Source: Diacronema lutheri
Lineage: Eukaryota; Haptophyta; Pavlovophyceae; Pavlovales; Pavlovaceae
Direction of reading: 5' to 3'
Length of the DNA stretch: 64,000 nucleotides
Assembly: GCA_019448385.1 (NCBI GenBank)
Contig: JAGTXO010000007.1
Location: 124,001-188,000 of the forward strand
A model generated the notes under the pieces. It worked only from the letters and a program-made list of their open reading frames with translations. It searched no databases and had not been told where the DNA came from. Positions 1-11,000 of this stretch are shown piece by piece. Within the stretch, counting starts at the first letter, position 1. Each line of letters opens with the position of its first letter. The position numbers were made by a program, and so were the translations under genes.

Positions 1-1986
1 ACGGGCTCGATGTTTGGCACCAAGTGGAACGTGTGCGGGGTCATGCTCCCGAAGCGCGCCGAGCAGCGGCCGCAGCCCGGCTCGGACGCCTTCGCCTCGT
101 ACAGCGTGGCCGCCTGGGCCGACACGTTCGACTCCACGGGGCTGTACGTGCCCGACGAGCGCGAGCGCGCGGCGGCGCTCGCGGCGGTGGCCGGTCTGCG
201 CACGGCGCGCGCGCCGGCCGGGCCGGGCGGGCGCGAGCTCGCGCGCGCGCAGGGCTACGATCGCGCCGAGCAGGCTGCGAGCGCGGCGGCGGCGCGCGCG
301 GCGATGGCCGAGACCGGCCAGCAGCGCGCGCTCCACGGTGCGGTCGTCGACTCGGCGCTGCGCGGCGTGGGCGACCGGCTGCACTTTTGCGACGCGCCGG
401 GCGGCACGGGCAAGACGTTCGTCGAGCGCGCCATCATCGCCGCCGTGCGCGCGGATGGGCACGCGGTCGTCGTGTGCGCGTCCTCGGGCGTCGCCGCCAC
501 GCTGCTGCCCGACGGCCGCACCTTCCACTCGACCTTCAAGGTGCCCGTCGGCGCCGACTCGGACGGGCAAGCCGTTCAATGGCGTGCCGCGCTCCGAGCG
601 CGGGCGCTCCGTGGCCGCCGCGGCGAATGATCGTGGGGGACGAGGCGCCGATGCAGACGCGGTGCCACCTCGACTCGCCTGATCGGTGTTTGCGCGACGT
701 GACGGGCGTCGACGAGCGCTTCGGCGGCAAGACGTTGCTGCTCGCCGGCGACTTTTGCCAGTGCTTGCCGGTGGTGCGGCGCGGCTCGCGCGCGCAGATC
801 GTGCGCTCCTGCCTCGAGTACTCGGCATCGTGGCAGCACGATCGGCCGTACGCCTTGGTCGAGAACTCTCGCGCCTCGAACGCGGCGCGCGACACGGGCG
901 ACGCGCTCGGCGCGGGCGAGTGGGCGAAGCTGCCGCGCAGCCTCGGCGACGGCGCCTTTCCCGCGGCGGTGCCGCCTGCGGGGGCCATGCCCGGCGCATT
1001 CCCGCTCGATCCCGTGCAGCTGCCCGAGGCGTCTCGGCCTACCCGGCGGAGCTCGTAGCCACTCGCCTCCTCTCGCTCGGCGAGGGGCTGTGCAGCGGCA
1101 CGCGGCTGGTCGTGCGCGGCGTGCGCGCCGGCGGCCGGCTGCTCGAGTGCGCGCGACCCGGCGCGGCCGCCGGGCGCGACAGCACCGTGCTCATCGCGCG
1201 CATCGACCACCACTCGCCCGACGAGGGCACGTTCGCGTTTGCATGGCTGCACCGCCAGTTCCCGGTGCGGCCGGCGTAACAAGGCGCAGGGTCAAGCGCT
1301 CGGGTGCGCGGGCGTGTGGCTCGCCGAGCCGTGCTTCACGCACGGCCAGCTCTACGTGGCCGCTTCGCGCGTCGGGCACGCGTCGCGCATCCGCTTTGCG
1401 CTTGGCCCGGACCCTGTGACGCGCACCGTCGTCTTCAAAGAGGTGCTCCGCGCGGTCAGCGGTGGCGAGGCGGCGGCGGCGGCGGCGGCGTTCGCCGCGG
1501 CCGCCGTCGCCGCCGCGCGCGAATGCGCGGCGGCGGCGCGCGGTGGCGGCGGGCGCGGCGGGCGCGGCTCGGACGGCGCGCGCGGCGCCGGCGGCGGGCG
1601 GCGCGCTGGCGGCGGGCGCGACGCCGGCGCGCGGTGCTGCCCAGCACCCGCCGGCGCGACGCCCGCCGCGCCGCTCGCGGCCGACGCGCAGCCGGCGGGT
1701 GCTCGCCAACACCGCGCGCCGCGCGACTGGCCCGCGTACCTGCGCGCCCTTCTAGGGCGCGCAGGGCGGCGCCAATGCGGCCGGCAAGCAGGGGCCTCAA
1801 GCCGGCGCGCTGCCCGACGCCGCGTGGGTCGCCGCCGCGCGCGTGCCGTCGGCGCTGCCGCCGTCCGGCGTCGCGCTCGCGCCGCTGCCGCAACCTCAGC
1901 CGCCGCCGCCGCCGCCGCCTGCCGGCAAGCAGGGCAAGCGCGCAGCGGCGGCGACGGCGGTGCGCGGCCCGGCGAGCAAGCGGTAG
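1..1986 (+). pseudogene. Helitron-type Pif1-like DNA helicase, decayed, 5' end outside window
   Basis: This is a superfamily 1B helicase of the kind fused to the Rep domain in Helitron rolling-circle transposons. The motifs run in family order but in different frames: Walker A PGGTGKTF near 400-420, the ASSGVAATLL and TFHSTFKVP block (480-545), DEAPM (about 640-655), FGGKTLLLAGDF (720-755), LPVV..GSR, the EGLCSGTRLVV block (about 1080-1115), then NKAQGQ and FTHGQLYVAASRV (about 1275-1375). The frame changes at roughly 560-640, again before 1080, and near 1280, with no convincing introns there. Normally Arg-bearing motifs read GDFCQ and ENSRA. Decay is therefore more likely than splicing. An Ala/Gly/Pro-rich tail ends in PASKR at 1986. 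The Rep nuclease would lie upstream of the window. It is a plain DNA transposon gene and neighbours the USP/Fanzor block. Confidence 0.75.
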
Positions 1987-3149
1987 CGGTGCCGCCGAGC
2001 CGGGGGCGGGCTCCGTGGGCGACGCGGCTTGGCCCGCCACTCGCACCACTCGCGCCGGGCGCGCACAACGCGCCGTGGTCCGCTGCGTGGCCGAGCGAAA
2101 ATGCGGTCCTGGCACGCCATGCGGGAGAGGCCGTACAGCGCGTGAGCTTGGGCCCGTGATTTATTACTCATGGATTTATTACTCATGCCATGGCGTCGCG
2201 CCACGATTACGCCCGTGGCCCCGGCCGCCAGCCTCGCGCCGCTACGCCGTGTCGTCGCGGCCGGCGCACACAGCGAACTGTGTGTCCGCGGCACATGCCC
2301 GGCTGCTCGCGAGCTGCAAGCTTGCCGAACTGCTCGCGCTAAAATGGCGCGTTGCGGGCGTGCCCGCGCACCGCGCGTATGTTCCGCGCGTTCCAGGCGC
2401 GCCGCGCCGCGCGCCGAAGCGGCGCGCGGCGCACGTGCGGCCGCGAGCCGAAGAGGGGCCGGCGCGACCGGCCGCGAGGCAGACGCAGACGCTCGGCGTG
2501 CCGGTCGACGCGTCGTCCAAATCCGCGTCGGGCGGATGCGCGCCTAGGCCGGCGCTGCGTGCAATCGGCGCGGGTCGCCGCCGCATGACGAAGCATGCTT
2601 CCATCCGGTGCTCGGCCACGCGCTCGGGCGTAACGTTCGCGCCTGTTCGGCCGAGGCGCACTCGCCGTCCCCTCGCGCCGGCAATGCGCGTGCGTGCCAG
2701 CACGCCGGCAGCGGAGGATGCCACGGCAGCGGCGAGCGGGTCCCCGCCGGTGTGCCGCTCGGCGCCCCGTCACGCGCAACGCGCGCGCCGCCCGCTGAAC
2801 GCGCACAATTGCCTGGGCAAGATCGTCCCGCGCTCACGCCGCCGTCGCATCGTTCCATGCATGGCGCCCGGCTCGTCCGTACCGCTTTCGGGCAGTGCCG
2901 CGACGCCCTTTTTCAAAGGCGGGTGCCGCGCTGATTCGTCATCGGCCACCATCCATCTGGCCCTCTAAAGCCGGTTTGCGCGTGGGCGCCCGTCCGGTGC
3001 GAGAAGCGGCTCGCGTCCTCGCGCGGGGCGCCTCCGCGCCAGGCGCCCGGCGCGCGCTCGTCTTGCCGCGCCACCACGCTGATCTGCGCCCAACCCTCGC
3101 TCGCCTATTCCCCCGTCGTTTCTGCTGCGTAGCCCGCAACAGCGCGCGC
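1987..3149. other. spacer between helicase remnant and USP-like gene
   Basis: No conserved protein is recognised in any frame. Long frames exist on both strands but are Arg/Ala-rich translations typical of stop-poor GC-rich DNA. The stretch holds a 15-bp AT-rich tandem duplication at 2158-2187 and may contain the 3' end of the helicase element and the promoter of the USP-like gene. Confidence 0.5.
2158..2187. repeat. 15-bp tandem duplication, AT-rich
   Basis: The unit GATTTATTACTCATG occurs twice back to back. It is the most AT-rich patch within several kilobases and lies between the decayed helicase and the USP-like gene. It could be a duplicated insertion site, a promoter element or a poly(A) region; the sequence alone does not decide. 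Confidence 0.8.
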
Positions 3150-4756
3150 ATGACGCGTGCACGGCGCAGCGCCTGGAGCAACTTCCGAGTCGTCGGCCGG
3201 CAGCCTGTGGGGGGCGCGTTCATCGGCCCGATGTGGCCGGTGAGAGTGCCCGACGTGCCGCGTGGTGAGCGCCTGCACGGCTCGCCGGGTTCGGCGCGTT
3301 CCCAGTCGGCCTCTCTCCGACCCGCCGTAAACCTTGCGTGCGCACCCCGCACACCCGGCGCTGCGCGGCGCGGCGCAGGCGTGAAAAACGAGGGCAACGC
3401 GTGCTACGTGAACGCCCTCGCGCAATCGCTCGTCGCCTTGAACGTGCTCCGTCCGATGCCCCGCTCCGCTTCGCGCCGTGCGGGAAGAGTCGAGAAGGCG
3501 CTTTTTCGGGACTTTGGCACGCTGCTCGAGGACACCGAGGCGCCGGCACAGCTGTGTCTTGTGTCCGTCGTCGACGTCATCTTGGGCCGTGGCACGCGAG
3601 GGACGCAGCAGGACGCTGCTGAGTTCTTCCAGATGCTACTCGGCCGAGTGCCCGGGCTCGCTGCTGCCTTCGAAGACGACAGACGCGTAGTGCTCGAGCC
3701 GATCGCTGTGGCCTCGAGCGAGCGCGGTGAGGGCATCGCCATCCTCGTCAGCATTGGCGGCGATGCGGCGCGCACGCTCGCACACGCTCTGGGGGGCGTC
3801 GCTGGGCCGCCGCAGGGTGGCAGCCCGGACGCGTGCCGCTCGGACGTGCTCATGCCAGCCAGCATTGCCGTCGAGGTGCCGCGCACGACGCGCGGCAATG
3901 GCTCGCAGTGCAAGAACAAGCACGCGTTCGTGTGCGCGCCGCGGCTGCTACTCGGCGGGCGCGACTACCTCCTCGTCGCCGCCGTCGTGCACTTGGGCGA
4001 GGAGTCGACGAGCGGGCACCTTGTCGCCATCGTGCTCCGCAACGGGGCTTGGTTTCTGTGCGACGACGACAACGTGCGGCGGCGCGCACGGCCGCTTGGC
4101 GCCGCGACCGGCGGTTGATCGCAGCCGCAGCCGCCCCGTCCTCCCGCGCGGCACGCGCGCGTGGCCTGAAAGCTCGCGCCGCGCGCCTGCCGCACGCACG
4201 CGCGTTGCCCGCGCAGATGCACAACTTGTCTCAGTCCGACGCGCTGGCGTGGGCAAGTGGTGCGAGCATGCTCTTCTACAGCCGGCTCGACGCGGAACCG
4301 TTGGACCCGGCGCTGGGCTCAGCGTCACCGCCGTCGGCCGCATCGCCTGCGTGGCCGAGCTCGGCGCCCGACGCGCCGACCCTGTCGGCAGCCTGGTCGC
4401 GGGTGCGGCAGATGGCAGCGGTGCCAACAGATGCGACGATCGGCATCGCGGAGACGGCTGCAGACACCTCTGCGGCGGCGATCGGCCCAGCTGCGTGCGA
4501 GGCCCGCCAAGTTGTCTCCGCGACGCGCGCATTGCCAATGGCGGTGAGTGCCTCGCACGCGCACGCCGTCCGCTGTCCACAGCGTGGCGCCCGGCGCTTG
4601 CGTTCGCGCCAGGTAAAGTTTGCGCGTATAGCGTGCAGCACCCTCACGCATCCCCTACGCCTCCCGCCCGCCCGACCTCTTGCCCGCCGGCCGCGCGCAG
4701 GACCAGCGCACGCCAATTGTTGGGCGCGGCCAAATCTGGGCATGCGCAAATTTTGA
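3150..4756 (+). CDS. USP-family (C19) deubiquitinase-like cysteine protease, two exons
   Basis: It is predicted to cleave ubiquitin or a ubiquitin-like tag. The Cys box KNEGNACYVNALAQSL has its catalytic Cys at codon 3402-3404. The QQDAAEFFQMLL box lies near 3605-3640. The His box is SGHLVAIVLRNGAWFLCDDDN with His at 4017-4019. The frame then closes, but the usual C-terminal USP strand is recovered (MHNLSQSDALAW..GASMLFYSR) if an intron 4074-4216 (GTGCGG..CGCAG, phase 0) is removed. Exons are 3150-4073 and 4217-4756, giving about 487 residues. The first ATG in frame after a GTG-only extension is 3150, and 3231 is an alternative. The N-terminal 80 residues and the C-terminal tail are unrecognised. 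It sits between a Helitron helicase remnant and the Fanzor-bearing frame, so it may belong to a mobile element; Helitrons often carry OTU proteases, and a USP would be a variant on that theme. Confidence 0.7.
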
Positions 4757-5027
4757 GCCGGCAGCGGAGGGCGGGGATGCGCAGCACAACTGGCGCAAGC
4801 GCACGTGGTGCCCGCAGCACGAGCAGCGCGAGCAGCGCGAGCAGCGCGAGCAGCGCGAGCAGCGCGAGCAGCGCGAGCAGCGCGAGCAGCGCGAGCAGCG
4901 CGTGCAGCGCGTGCAGCGCGAGCAGCGCGAGCAGCGCGAGCAGCCCTGGCAGCCAGCGCGGCCAGGCCTCGGCGCGGGCGCTGGCGTTCGGCCCGCTGCT
5001 CTGCCGCCGAGCCATCCGCGCGCCAGC
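4757..5027. other. short spacer with 9-bp microsatellite
   Basis: This stretch holds mainly the (GAGCAGCGC)n array. The giant downstream frame is open through it from 4680, so it could be coding (EQR repeats), but the first ATG followed by ordinary-looking protein is at 5028. Confidence 0.4.
4821..4943 (+). repeat. (GAGCAGCGC)n microsatellite, about 13.7 copies
   Basis: A 9-bp unit is repeated with two GTGCAGCGC variants near the 3' side. Because 9 is a multiple of 3, all frames stay open: EQR, SSA or RAA repeats on the plus strand. Confidence 0.95.
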
Positions 5028-7993
5028 ATGCGCGCGAGCAACCGCTTCGAGCCGCTCTTGTTGGCCGAGGCGGACGTGCCCGCCACCGAGCCCGCCGCCG
5101 CCCAGCCCGCCGCCCAGCCCGCCGCCGAGCCCGCCGCCAAGCCAGCCGCTGCCAAGCCCACCGCCGAGCCCGCCGCCCAGTCCACGGCCCAGCCTCCCAC
5201 CGTGCCTGACGCCAAGCCAGCCGACCAGCCCGCCGTCAAATGCGCTGCCGCCAAGCGCGCTGACGACCGCATTGCTGCCGCTGAGGTAGGCGCCGTCGCC
5301 GCCACGCTTGCCGCCGCCACCGAGCCTGGCGGCGTTGCCGAGCTCGCCGCCGCCGCCGACGAGGGCTGCAGGGCGCGTGCCGACGCGCTCGCCAAGCGCG
5401 AGACCCGCCGCGCGCTCCACCGCGAGCAGCTTTTTCGCGAGGACAAGCGCGCGGCCGGCCGCCTGATCGAGCAGTGCGCGCTGGGCTCTGCGGACGATGC
5501 AGCGCGCGCGCGCGCCCTGCTCGAGCGCGTCAAGGCGCGTGGCCACGCGCTGCCTCCGCACCTGCTGCGGTCGCTGCGCGACCTCGCGTCGCCGCGGCTC
5601 GCGCTCGCCGCTGAGGCGGCGGGCGTGCTCGCCGCGTCCGAGATGGGCGAGGCGGACGCACCTGCGGAGGCGCGCGCGCTACTCATGCACGCCGAGGCCG
5701 TGGGCGCCCACCTGCCCGCGCACACAGAGCTCGCGCTGCGCCGCGCCTGCATCCCCACCGCCGAGCAGGCGGAGCTGCTCGCGACTGCGCGCGAGCTGCT
5801 CGCGCCGCGCGACCCCGAAGGCTCGGTGGCTCCGGCGGGCGCGCGTGCCGAGTGCGACGGCGCCGCGCTCGGCACTCGCGCGCGCGAGCTCCTCTCGCGA
5901 CTCGACGAGGCGCACCTCGACGTGCAGCCCTGCATTGCGCGGCAACTGCGCCGGCTCGCCGCCACCGAGCCAGACGCAAGTTCGAGCGCTGCGCTCGCCG
6001 CCACGCCCGGCACCGCCGGTCGCGCGGCCGCCGAGCCGCGGCGCGCGTGGCGCCCGCGCGGGTGGCGTCTCGCGGTAGGCGCAAAGGGTGCGCGCGCGCG
6101 CGCGCGCGCCGCGGCTGCTCCGCTCGACACGGCGCCGCCCGCGGCGGCCGGCGCCGTCCCGCCGCTCGAGCCGCAGCCCGAGCGCCGTGCAGCCGACGCC
6201 GCGGCCGCCGCAGCGGCGCCGGCGGCCGGCGACGACGGCGTGGCACGCGCGCTCGCAGCCGCAGCGCGCGGCGACGGCCTCGACGGCGTCGATGGCGCCG
6301 ACGACCTCGTTTGCGCGCCGTGCGACCGAGGCTGCGCGCACGCACGCGACGGCGGCTGCTGCGAGCCTGCCGCGCGCAGCTCGCCCGACCAGTGCCCGCG
6401 CGCACCGCCGCGGCGCGCACGGCGGGCGGCAAAGCGCGCGCGCGACCGGCTGCGGAGATCAATCGACAGGTCAGAGCGGGCTGTCGGCCGCCGATTGCGT
6501 GGCGGCGACGCGCGCCGCGAGCGCAAGCGCAGGTGCGCGACGGGCGGCCAGCACGCACCGCAGCCGCTCCGCCGCGCGAGTCGCAGCCCGCCGTCGCGCA
6601 CCGATCGGCCCTCGGCCGAGCATGCCGCCGAGCCTGCCGCCGAGCCCGACAGCCCCCACCGCCGCCCGTGTGCCGGTGCCGCCGTCGCCGTCGCCACTGT
6701 CCGGTGCGCCGTCGGCATCTTCGCGAGTGTCGTCGCCGCCTCTGCCGTCCGGGCCGCCATTGCTCCGGCCGCTCGCCCGTCTGCAGCCACCGCCTTTTGG
6801 CTCGTCGCCGTGTGCTCGGCCGCCGCATGGGCCGCCTTCGCCTCCGCCGCCCGCCCGACCGCCGCCTTGGCCGCGCCGCAGCCTGCCACGCAATCGTCGG
6901 CCGCCGAGCCCACCGCCGCCGCGCCAGCCCCCGCCCAGCCCGCCGCTGCCGAGCCAGCCGCTGCCCAGCCCGCCGCGGCCGAGCCCGCCGTGGCGCAGCG
7001 CGACGTCCAGTCCGCCGCCCCGGCGCTGCTCGCGTGGGCGGGCGACGCGGCTGCGCTCCGGCTGGCCGATGCCGCCGCGCGCGCCGGCATCCCGCAGGCA
7101 GAGGTGGACTGCATTGCGGGCGGCGACATGCTCGCCTCCACTGTGGACGCTTGCTGCGAGGTCGTGCTGCGCGTGCACGGGCAGGCCGGCGAAGGGCGCG
7201 TCTGCCACGTACCGCTTGCCGCTCAGCCCGCGGTGTTCCAGGACGGCGCCGAGCGCGCCGCGCTGCTGCACCGCCTGCACAGCGAGGCGACGACGCAGGC
7301 GGTCATCGGCATGTGGAGCCCGCCGGGCGGGCGCGGCGGTGCGGGCAGTGACGATGGCACGCCGCCCGCCTCCGGCCATTTCACCGCGTTGCGCCTCGTG
7401 CGCGTCGCGCGCGCGGGCGAGCATCGCTACGACGCGGTGCTTGTCGACACGCTCGCGTCGCCGAGCAGGCAGGCGCTCAAGCGTGCCAGGTCGATAACCG
7501 CCACGCTGCACGCGGCGGGCCTCGACGTCTTGCCCGTGCGCCGCGCGCGGCTGCTCGACAACGCGGCGCAGCGTGGCGCGACGTGCGGCCTCGCCGTGGT
7601 GGGCGCGCTCAACGACGCCGCGCTCGCTGCGGCGGGCGGTGCATCCGCGCCGCGCACGTTCAGCGTGGCGGACATGTACGCTGTTGGCGAGCACCTCCGC
7701 GTCGCGTTGACTGGCGCGGTCAGCGGGCGTGCGCCGAGCGGCGCCTGCGCCGGGGCGGGCGCGGTGCGCGGCGGGGGCAGCCGCGATCGCGCTGCCGAAG
7801 CGCCGCGGCAGACGCGCGGCGCCAAGGCCGCCGCAGACGCCGCCGCCGCTGCCGCCGTTCCGCCGCCGCCGCCACCTCCGCCGCCCGCGCTGGGCGCCGC
7901 CGCCGCCACCACCACCGCCGCTGCCGCTGCTGCCGCCGCCGTGGCCGCGCCGCCACCGCCGCCACCGCCGCCGCGTGCCGGCGACGAGGGCGA

Positions 7994-8044
<51 letters not shown>

Positions 8045-11000
8045 GCGCACGTTCTTGAAGCTCGCGCCCAGGGCGCGCGCGGCCGCCTCGGCGCGCGAGG
8101 CGTTGCGCGCCGCGTGTGCGCGCGCGGACGCGGCGGCGTCGTCACACGCGTCGGCGCCGCACGCGCCCGCCGATGCGCGCCGCCGGCGGCGCGCGGGCGC
8201 AGGCGAGCTGGCGCTCGCGGCTGCGCGCGCGCTCGCCTCGACGGAGCACGGCGATTTGACGGACGACGCGCTCGAGGCCGCCGTCGAGCAGGAGCTGGGC
8301 GACGAGCGCGGCCAACTGCTGCTGTGCACGCGGGGCGCAGCGGCGCAAAGGCCCGCGCTTTGCCGGCTCCTGAAGCACGCGTGCGCGTCGGCGCGCGCGG
8401 CGAAGCGCGCGCAATTCACGGTGTTCGTCGTGCGCGCGGCCACGCGCGGCGAGCGGGGGGGCGCCGCCGCGAGGCGCGTGGACTCGGTGGTCGAGCTGTC
8501 GTGCGCGCTGCACGAGAAGGCGGGCGCGCTCGGCGGCCTCCAGAGCGTCTGTGTGCGTGGCTTTGCCCTCGAGCGCCGCCGGACACTCGACGCTGGCGCC
8601 GAGGCCGGCGCGTCCGCCATCGGCCAGGACGAGCAGGTCGAGGCAGAGGCGGGCGAGGCGTGCGTCGCCGGCGTGACGATGGCCAAGCAGCTGCGTCAGT
8701 TTGCCGAGCAAGCTGCCCGCGACGACGTGCTCTTCCGCGTCGCCGTGTCCGAGGCCGACGCCCACGCCCGGCTGGCGCGCGTTGCGGGTGACGATGTCGG
8801 CGCGTACAGCGTCGTGCTCGCAGTCGCCGGGCTCGTCTGGCTGGCCAAGGCCGACGAGGTTGCGCCGGCGGCCGCCCAGTCCGCCGCCGCGCCGCCCGCC
8901 GCCCCGCCTGCTGCCGCCACGTCCGCCGACGCCGAGCGCGACGCCTCGCCTTCCGACCGCCTGCGCGCGCTGACGCTCGCCGTGCGAGTCGCGCTCGCGC
9001 GCGGCGTGCTGCGCCACCTCCTCGCCGACGCGTCGCCGGGCGCGTCCGCGACCGCTGGCGGTAGTTGCGCGACGCCCGTCGACGCGGCCGCGTCCGACGC
9101 CGCGCCGCCCGCCACGGGCGTCGTGACGAGTGGCGTCGCGGCGGGCGCTGTGGCGGCCGCACCGGCTGCTGCGGGCGGTGCGACGGCGGGTGCATCGCCC
9201 ATCGCGCGGCCGGCGAAGCGCGCGCGGCGCACGCTCACCGCCGCTCCAGCCGCCTCGGCCGTTGCGGCCGCTGGAGGCGCACGCGCGGGCGCACGCGGCG
9301 CGGCCGGCGCGCCTCGCGCGCGCGCCGCGCGCGCGCCGGCCGAGTACGTCTGGCTTGCCATCGCGCGCCGGATGCTGGCGGCGCGACACGCGGCGGCCGC
9401 GGGCGGCGACTTTGTCGCGTCGTGCGTCGCCGCGATGCAGGCCGAGTACGGCGACGGCTGTGCCGTCGTCGTCGGCGACGCGCCTGGTGACGCCTTGGTC
9501 GAGGCTGCGGCGGCGGCGCTGCTCGAGGGCAAGCACGCGGCGGTGAGCCTCGGCTGCGTCGACCGGCCGGCGGTGCTCGTCGTGCAGCGCGCCGTGGACG
9601 CGCCCACGTCGCGCGTGCACGGGTGGTGCGCGCACGCGGCGGGCGCCGCCGAGTTTGACGAGGGCGCCGCGCACGGCGTGTTCAACGCGATCGTCGAGCG
9701 CGCGTGGGCGCTGCGTCCGGACCCGGCCGACGGCAGCCCGCCGCCCACGCGCACGTGGGAGGTCGAGCGCATCGCTGACGACGCGCCCGACCAGGCGGGC
9801 GTGGCCGCGCTGCGCGTGCTCTACGCGCTCGTCGCGGCGCACGGCCGCTACCGCTCGGCCGCCGCGCTCTCTGGCGCGCTCGCGCAGCTGCACGCGCCCG
9901 ACGCCGCCGGCGCGCGCGCGGAGGTCGCCGCGGCGGCGTGCGCGGTGCCGCCCGGCGCGCGGCCGGGCGCCGCGCCGGCGGCCGCGCGGGACGACGCGAG
10001 GGAGCGCGCATGGGAGGGCGCTCGGATCGCCGCGCTCGCCGTCGGCGCGGACGCTGCGCGCAGGCGTGTCGCGCCCGTGCGCGCGCTCGTCGACGCGCTC
10101 GGCACGCCACCGACCTCGGCGATCACGGGCGGGCCGGCGGTGCGGCTCGCGGGCGCGGGCGACGGCGGCCACGGTGCACGGTGGGTGGGCGGGCAGGCGG
10201 CGACGCCCGCCGAGCAGCTGCCGAGGGAGCTGCTGCGCGCCTACCACGAGGCGGTGCTGTGCGTCACGCCCGGCAGCCTCCAGCTCGACTCGGCGGCGCT
10301 CGACGCGGTCACGCGGCCGCGCGAAAACGACACGCTGGAAGGCCTCCTCGCGCGCGTCAGCTGGCAGTGCGGCGCGAGGGCGAGCACGTGCGCCATGCTC
10401 GCCACGTTTTCCGAGCAGGCGGGCACCGGCTCGCGCGTCGCGCTCAAGGCCCTCCGCACGAGCTCCGACCTGGCCGGGCTGACGGCGGCTGCGGTCGGGC
10501 AGCAGGCGCCGCAGACGCCGCCGCCGCCGCTGCTCGTGATGCTCGGCCGCTGCCCCAGCCCGCTCGTCGGCGGCGGCCTCTTCCCGCCCGACCGCGCGAC
10601 GGGCGAGCCGGCGGTGCACGCGGCGACGTCCGAGCTCGCCGTCGAGCTGCTGCGCGACGCGCGCGCGCTGGCCGGCACGGACGGGCGGCTCGTCGTGCTG
10701 TGCCTCGAGGCGTCCAACCCGCTCTGGTTCTGCCCCAAGGTGCGCGAGCTCGAGCTGCCGCGGACGCGGTCGGACGGCGTGCGCGCGTCCGGCTGCACCT
10801 GCCCTGCGACGTGCAGCGATGCGCGCGGCGCGGCGGGTGGCGCTGCCCGCGGCGCATCGACGCGGCCGGCGGCGCGCGCGATCAACAAGGCGGTGCTCGA
10901 CCACTTCGTCGCGCTTTTCGGCCGCGAGGGCTTCGCGACCTTTGAGTTTGCGGGCGGCGGCGAGGCGAGCTGGCTGTGCGACAGCGCGGCCGGCACGACG

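Noticed and set aside
3727-5289. Hydroxyproline-rich (PPSPPP) protein in the alternative frame near 5080-5215
   Set aside because: The same bases read PAAEPAAKPAA in the giant frame. The PPSPPP reading has no start, signal peptide or continuation.
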